NCBI GenBank assembly: GCA_024654525.1
Contig: JANLHI010000013.1
Coordinates: forward strand, 1-64,000
Length of the DNA: 64,000 bases
Direction: 5' to 3'
DNA from: Patescibacteria group bacterium
GTDB taxonomy: Bacteria > Patescibacteria > Paceibacteria > UBA6257 > 2-01-FULL-56-20
Part shown: piece after piece, positions 59,862 to 64,000 of the stretch
How positions within the stretch are numbered: the stretch's first letter is position 1
How the letters are laid out: the number at the start of each line of letters is the position of its first letter
Notes under the pieces: model-generated
The model's input: the letters and a program-made list of their open reading frames with translations, nothing else
Told to the model about the DNA's origin: nothing
Database searches by the model: none
Made by a program: the position numbers and the translations under genes

Positions 59862-60932
59862 ATGGATTATCACGAACAATTAAAAGGACTTCTTGTAGCG
59901 GCGGCGAGACAGAACGCTTCGGATCTGCATATTGCGGTAGGAAGAAGGCCTACGCTTCGCGTTGACGGTGCGCTGGTACCGCTTCAACAAGAACAGATTA
60001 TGACTCCCGAATCCGCAGAAGGGCTTGTATTCGGACTTCTTACGCCGGAACAAAAAGAGCGTTTTATTAAAGAGCGTCAGCTTGACTTCGCCTACAATTT
60101 GGAAGATAAAGTACGGTTTCGTGTGAATGTGTATTATCAACGCGGGTACGTGGCGGCGGCGCTTCGGGTCATTCCCGGAAGAATTAGTACCATAGAAGAA
60201 CTTGGGCTTCCCCCTATTCTTCATGACTTTTCAAATCTTTCGCAGGGATTCGTGTTGGTGGTAGGTCCCGCGGGACACGGGAAATCCACATCGCTTGCGG
60301 CAGTACTCGACGAAGTGAATCATACGCGCGCCGATCATATCGTGACCGTTGAAGATCCGATTGAGTATCTCTTTACGCAAGACAAAGCAATCATCTCTCA
60401 GCGTGAGGTGGGAAACGATACGCAAACATTCGATGACGCGTTGCGTACGGTGCTCCGGCAAGACCCGGATGTCATCATGATAGGAGAGATGCGGGATGCG
60501 GCTTCTATTGCCACCGCAATGACTGCGGCGGAAACGGGCCACCTTGTATTTTCCACGCTTCACACCAATTCCGCATCGCAGACGATAGATCGGATTATCG
60601 ACAGCTTTGCGCCGGAACAGCAGGGGCAGGTGGTTTCCCAGCTCGCCGCTACACTTGTCGCGATTGTGTCCCAACGCCTGTTGCCGCGCATATCGGGCGG
60701 AAGAATTCCTGCTGCGGAAATAATGTTGGTCAATCCGGCGATTCGAAATCTTATTCGGGAGCGGAAAATATATCAGATTGATTTGGTGATTGAAACAAGC
60801 TTGCAGGAGGGAATGATTACGTTGAATCGCGCACTGGCAACATTGGTGAAGAATAAAGAAATATCGCTTGAGAACGCAGAGTTATATTCCATGAATCCGG
60901 CGGAGTTAAGAATACTTCTCGAAAGGTTTTAG
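59862..60932 (+). CDS. pilT: Type IV pilus retraction ATPase PilT
   Basis: 356 residues: SDLHIAVGRRPTLRVDGAL, Walker A VGPAGHGKSTS (about 134; usual GPTGSGKS altered but GKS kept), QDPDVIMIGEMRDAAS, FSTLHTNSASQTIDRII. It retracts the pilus and drives DNA uptake or twitching. GGAGG ten bases before the ATG gives a good ribosome site; 93 bases separate it from pilB. Confidence 0.94.
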   Translation: MDYHEQLKGLLVAAARQNASDLHIAVGRRPTLRVDGALVPLQQEQIMTPESAEGLVFGLLTPEQKERFIKERQLDFAYNLEDKVRFRVNVYYQRGYVAAALRVIPGRISTIEELGLPPILHDFSNLSQGFVLVVGPAGHGKSTSLAAVLDEVNHTRADHIVTVEDPIEYLFTQDKAIISQREVGNDTQTFDDALRTVLRQDPDVIMIGEMRDAASIATAMTAAETGHLVFSTLHTNSASQTIDRIIDSFAPEQQGQVVSQLAATLVAIVSQRLLPRISGGRIPAAEIMLVNPAIRNLIRERKIYQIDLVIETSLQEGMITLNRALATLVKNKEISLENAELYSMNPAELRILLERF

Positions 60933-61042
60933 CGTAGTGCAAGAAGCGTAGTCGCGAGGATGATTATTTTTTCATACAAAGCAATGTATAGAATGTATGA
61001 CAACCCCAATGGCGCAATAACCGTAACGTGGTCCCACACGGA

Positions 61043-62254
61043 ATGAAATTCCACTATCAAGCAAAAACCAAAGATGGAGAGGATCAGGTGGGGTTTGTAG
61101 AAGCTCCGAATCGTGAATCGGCAACCGCTATTTTATCGGGACACGGGCTTTTTATTTTAAGTATCGAAGCAACGAAGAAGGAAGCGTGGTATGAAAGAAT
61201 CGGAGGAATTTTCACAGGGGTGAAAAGAAAAGATAAGGTTATTTTCTTTCGCCAACTTTCCACACTTCTTGAGGCGCGTATTCCTTTGAATGCGGCGTTG
61301 CGTAGTTTGCAGGCGCAAACGGTAAACCCCACATTGAAAGAGGCTGTGTTTGAGGTTGCGGAAAGTATTGATTCGGGACTTTCTTTCTCGCAGGCGCTTG
61401 AGCGTAGGCAAGGCGTTTTCTCCGAGTTCTATGTGGCGATGGTGCGTGCGGCGGAGACCACCGGCAAACTCGACGAAATTATAGATTTTCTTGCAGACTA
61501 TACAGAAAAAGAAGATTTGATTGCGCGGAAAACCATGGGGGCGATGGCGTATCCGGCACTTGTCGTGGGGATGTTCGGTGTTGTAGCGCTTGTGCTGGTG
61601 GTGTTTGTATTTCCTCAAATCCGCCCCGTATTCGAGCAGTCCGGTATTGATTTGCCGTTTACTACGCGAATTCTTCTCGGGAGCGGAGAATTTTTGGGAG
61701 CATGGTGGCCATTGGTGCTTATTGGGGTAATATTCGGCGGGATTGTGGGTATTGATTACTTCCGCTCGAAAGAAGGGCGTGCGGTGCTCGACGATGCAAA
61801 GGTGCGTTTCCCGCTGATACATAGAATTTACTTGCCACTGGTGCTTACGCGGTTTTCGTATACCACCTCGCTTCTTTTAAAAGGAGGTATTCCTGTTGCG
61901 CAAGCGCTTGAGATTGTAAGTCATGTGGTGGCAAATGCGTTATATCAAGAATTATTGCATGAGGTATCGGAATCGGTGCGGGGAGGAGAGACTATTTCCC
62001 AAGCAATTTCGCGGTATCCCGACTACTTTCCGAAACTGGTACCGCAAATGCTTGCGGTGGGAGAACAGAGCGGGCAGTTAAGTCAGATTTTCAGTCGTGT
62101 AGCGACATTTTATGAACGTGAAGCGGATGATGTGATTAATAATATCGTAAATCTCATACAACCGCTTCTTATCGCGGTAGTGGGTATCTTTGTGGGGCTT
62201 CTCTTCGCCTCTATCTTGCTTCCGCTCTATCAACTCACTTCGTCTTTCGGATAG
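61043..62254 (+). CDS. pilC: Type IV pilus inner-membrane platform protein PilC
   Basis: 403 residues: GspF family with two repeated domains (FFRQLSTLLEARIPLNAALR; FSYTTSLLLKGGIPVAQALE) and three helices (about 165-185, 210-235, 370-400). ATG 61043 (MKFHYQAKT) is preferred to GTG 61028. Confidence 0.93.
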   Translation: MKFHYQAKTKDGEDQVGFVEAPNRESATAILSGHGLFILSIEATKKEAWYERIGGIFTGVKRKDKVIFFRQLSTLLEARIPLNAALRSLQAQTVNPTLKEAVFEVAESIDSGLSFSQALERRQGVFSEFYVAMVRAAETTGKLDEIIDFLADYTEKEDLIARKTMGAMAYPALVVGMFGVVALVLVVFVFPQIRPVFEQSGIDLPFTTRILLGSGEFLGAWWPLVLIGVIFGGIVGIDYFRSKEGRAVLDDAKVRFPLIHRIYLPLVLTRFSYTTSLLLKGGIPVAQALEIVSHVVANALYQELLHEVSESVRGGETISQAISRYPDYFPKLVPQMLAVGEQSGQLSQIFSRVATFYEREADDVINNIVNLIQPLLIAVVGIFVGLLFASILLPLYQLTSSFG

Positions 62255-62317
62255 AAATGGCAGTGTGATATACTTATCCACAAGTATGGAAAGGTCGGAA
62301 ATGATATAATGGAAAAC

Positions 62318-62824
62318 ATGAAAACATATTCGAGAGGCGGGTTTACACTTATCGAAATATTGATTGTAGTCGCTATAATAGGTATCTTGGCTTCCGTCAT
62401 TTTAGTGGGTCTTGGTCCGACACAGCGTGCGGGGCGTGATGCCAGGCGTGTTGCGGATTTAAAGAGCGTACAGACTGGATTGGAGCTGTATTTCCAGAAG
62501 AACGGTGAGTATCCCGCAGCTGCAAGCGGGTGGACTGCCTTGTCCCAGACCCTTGAAGGCGCGGGCGTAGGGGCAGGGAAAATTCCCAATGATCCGAATT
62601 ATAACAGTGCCGTAGGAACGAGTCCCATTTACCACTATTCTCGTCCTGCATACAATGCCTATTATTTAGGCGCGTTGCTTGAGGATCCGAATAACAAGGC
62701 GATGAAGTCTTCATTGTCGGGAACATCTGATGGAGGAAATCCTCCTGTAATAACCGGAGTGTCGATTGATGGCACAGCATGCGGAGGTAGCGGAGGGTTT
62801 TATTGCGTAGGAAACGGAAATTAG
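62318..62824 (+). CDS. Type IV pilin
   Basis: 168 residues with the class III leader MKTYSRGG followed by FTLIEILIVVAIIGILASV; the Gly/Phe bond is the PilD site and Glu5 is present. C-terminal Cys pair (CGGSGGFYC). ATG 62318 is chosen, since ATG 62309 lies inside the TATAAT at 62305-62310. The spacing of seven bases suggests a leaderless mRNA. A terminator follows. Confidence 0.92.
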   Translation: MKTYSRGGFTLIEILIVVAIIGILASVILVGLGPTQRAGRDARRVADLKSVQTGLELYFQKNGEYPAAASGWTALSQTLEGAGVGAGKIPNDPNYNSAVGTSPIYHYSRPAYNAYYLGALLEDPNNKAMKSSLSGTSDGGNPPVITGVSIDGTACGGSGGFYCVGNGN

Positions 62825-62843
62825 TTTTAAAAGAGAAAGTGGC

Positions 62844-62880
62844 AAAAGCCGATGGTTTTCACCGTCGGTTTTTGTTTTTC
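62844..62880 (+). terminator. Terminator after pilin gene
   Basis: CCGATGG pairs with CCGTCGG (one G-T) around TTTTCA, with As before and TTTTTGTTTTT after. Confidence 0.85.
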
Positions 62881-62953
62881 ACAGTGACTTTTACATTCTT
62901 GAATATGTGTGAGGGCTTTCTCCCTTTTAAAGAGAAAGGTAGAATGAGTCAAT

Positions 62954-63814
62954 ATGGTGTCGATTATCCTTTTTGTTTTAGGACTGTCTTTCGGAAGTTT
63001 TATAAATGTGATTGCGCTTCGTTATAATCCGGATCGATTTTTGTTTTCGCGCACCGCGCTTGGCGGACGTTCTCGATGTGCTCATTGTAAAAAAACGCTT
63101 CGATGGTTCGAACTTGTACCGCTCATAAGTTTCTTGTTCCAGCGGGGACGGTGCCGTTCATGTCACACGCGACTTTCCCCACAATATATGTTCGCTGAAA
63201 TCATTGCGGGCGCCATATTTGTACTCGTTCCCATTCGTATTGCATCGTTATACCTCCTACCTCCTACCTCCTACTATCTTCTTGTTACTGTTTGGATTTT
63301 TGTGTTGCTGATTCTGCTTCTCCTCTCTCTTATCGATGTCCGTTTTCGTATTATTCCCGATGAGTGCAACGTGGCGCTTATCGGAGCGGGAATGGCAATC
63401 GCAATTCTTACACCGGTAATGAATGGAACGGGCGGTTCGTTTCTTGGAGCGTATGGAATTTTACTTCTCGCGCAATCGCACATATGGGTTAATAAACTTT
63501 TAGGGTTTCTTGCGGGGGCGTTCGGGCTTGGGATACTTGCGGTGGCAACTCGAGGGAAAGGAATGGGCATGGGGGATATAAAACTTGCGGCGGCGCTTGG
63601 TGTGGTTTTCGGATGGCCTGATATTGCGGTATTGCTTGGTATCGCGTTCGTCCTTGGGGCGATTGCCGGAATACTTGAGATAGCGACTGCAAAAAATACG
63701 CTTAATGGGACTCTTCCTTTCGGACCGTTTATTGCGCTTGGCGCTACAATGCTTTTCTTTGGCGGATCGGAGCTTGTGAAGTGGTACTTCGGTGTATTTG
63801 CGGGATGGTGGTGA
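62954..63814 (+). CDS. pilD: Prepilin peptidase PilD
   Basis: 286 residues: SFGSFINVIALRYNPDRF, zinc motifs CAHC and CRSC in the cytoplasmic loop (about 37-75), catalytic Asp in IDVRFRIIPD and in GMGDIKLAAALG, with seven to eight helices. It cleaves the pilin leaders and N-methylates them. A short insertion (LLPPTSYYLL) is encoded by tandem CCTCCTA units at 63250-63283. Confidence 0.94.
   Translation: MVSIILFVLGLSFGSFINVIALRYNPDRFLFSRTALGGRSRCAHCKKTLRWFELVPLISFLFQRGRCRSCHTRLSPQYMFAEIIAGAIFVLVPIRIASLYLLPPTSYYLLVTVWIFVLLILLLLSLIDVRFRIIPDECNVALIGAGMAIAILTPVMNGTGGSFLGAYGILLLAQSHIWVNKLLGFLAGAFGLGILAVATRGKGMGMGDIKLAAALGVVFGWPDIAVLLGIAFVLGAIAGILEIATAKNTLNGTLPFGPFIALGATMLFFGGSELVKWYFGVFAGWW
63250..63283. 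repeat. Tandem CCTCCTA repeat inside pilD
   Basis: Three near-perfect seven-base units in frame, between zinc-loop and membrane segments. It is like the word repeats in the cysteine desulfurase gene. Confidence 0.7.
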
Positions 63815-63855
63815 TTCGGTGCGGGATGCACGCGTAGTGGGGTATAATAAAGCAA

Positions 63856-64000
63856 ATGAGTTTGTCTACCATCACTCGTTGCATATCGCGTCTTCGGAAA
63901 CGCTCGGGGTTTTCTCTTGTCGAGTCGTTAGTGATTATTTCCATCGTGGGGTTGCTTTCTGCGTATACGATTTCTTATTCGAATGTAAGTCGAAGACAAA
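63856..64000 (+). CDS. Pseudopilin/prepilin-like protein, cut by the right edge
   Basis: 48 codons visible and open at the edge. It begins MSLSTITRCISRLRKRSG then FSLVESLVIISIVGLLSAY, a class III leader with Glu5 and hydrophobic helix. It is probably a minor pilin of the same system. TATAAT (63843-63848) lies seven bases before the ATG. Confidence 0.85.
   Translation, partial: MSLSTITRCISRLRKRSGFSLVESLVIISIVGLLSAYTISYSNVSRRQ

Noticed and set aside
62803..63027. 74-codon ORF between pilin and pilD
   Set aside because: It spans the pilin terminator and overlaps pilD in another frame.

Overview
The window looks like chromosome from a Patescibacteria (CPR) bacterium, most likely of the Parcubacteria group. 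This is an inference from family content, since no rRNA or full marker set is available. The supporting signs are several small TrbC/VirB2-like membrane proteins in a row, surface proteins with Gly-Trp-Ala-Trp repeats, O-antigen ligase proteins with TPR tails, a type IV pilus operon, few biosynthetic genes, and native genes that mostly lack Shine-Dalgarno sites.

Layout. 1-2320: a three-gene minus-strand operon of unknown function, cut by the left edge. 2437-5699: a membrane-anchored solute-binding protein followed by four TrbC-like proteins. 5866-7194: two secreted minus-strand orphans sharing a GAAPN-type repeat. 7499-8458: tRNA-Leu, then a winged-helix/Cas2-fold gene bracketed by two 42-bp perfect palindromes. 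8497-14398: spermidine synthase-like membrane protein, Xer recombinase, rpsO, NYN nuclease, pnp. 14454-27923: an accessory and surface-protein region holding recA, an FGE-like/hydrolase fusion protein, tandem-repeat and Gly-rich surface proteins, a toxin-antitoxin pair, a broken surface-gene copy overlapping a HicB-like gene, a HIT protein, and a cluster of fibre-like exported proteins. 27997-41623: housekeeping (RodZ-like, FtsK, phosphomannomutase, YkuK-like, exonuclease, cysteine desulfurase, HtrA, ClpB, nucleotidyltransferase) and a four-helix/HTH protein. 41666-50726: a probable new small RNA, a small ORF, a 1155-residue surface protein, two paralogous O-antigen ligase/TPR proteins, and HU. 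50803-53203: an ECF sigma unit. 53231-54620: tRNA-Arg with a duplicated 3' end, a peroxiredoxin, tRNA-Gly. 54640-64000: ComF and a type IV pilus operon (pilMNO, a PilP-like protein, pilB, pilT, pilC, pilin, pilD, and a second pseudopilin cut by the right edge).

How the genes fit together. Pilus, ComF, RecA and Xer suggest natural DNA uptake and recombination, with housekeeping reduced to information processing, protein quality control and envelope building. Two initiation styles coexist. About two dozen genes have a -10 hexamer only 6-11 nt before the start codon, as leaderless mRNAs would. Another set, mainly the secreted orphans, has canonical -35/-10 promoters with 17-18 nt spacers and 40-150 nt leaders.

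The points most worth a second look are the palindrome-bracketed Cas2-fold gene, the hairpin-ended word-like insertions inside the cysteine desulfurase gene, the promoter-to-terminator RNA at 41701-41875, the tRNA-Arg 3'-end duplication, and the antitoxin gene whose 3' end reads into a stray surface-gene fragment. All calls come from reading the sequence; no database search was run.
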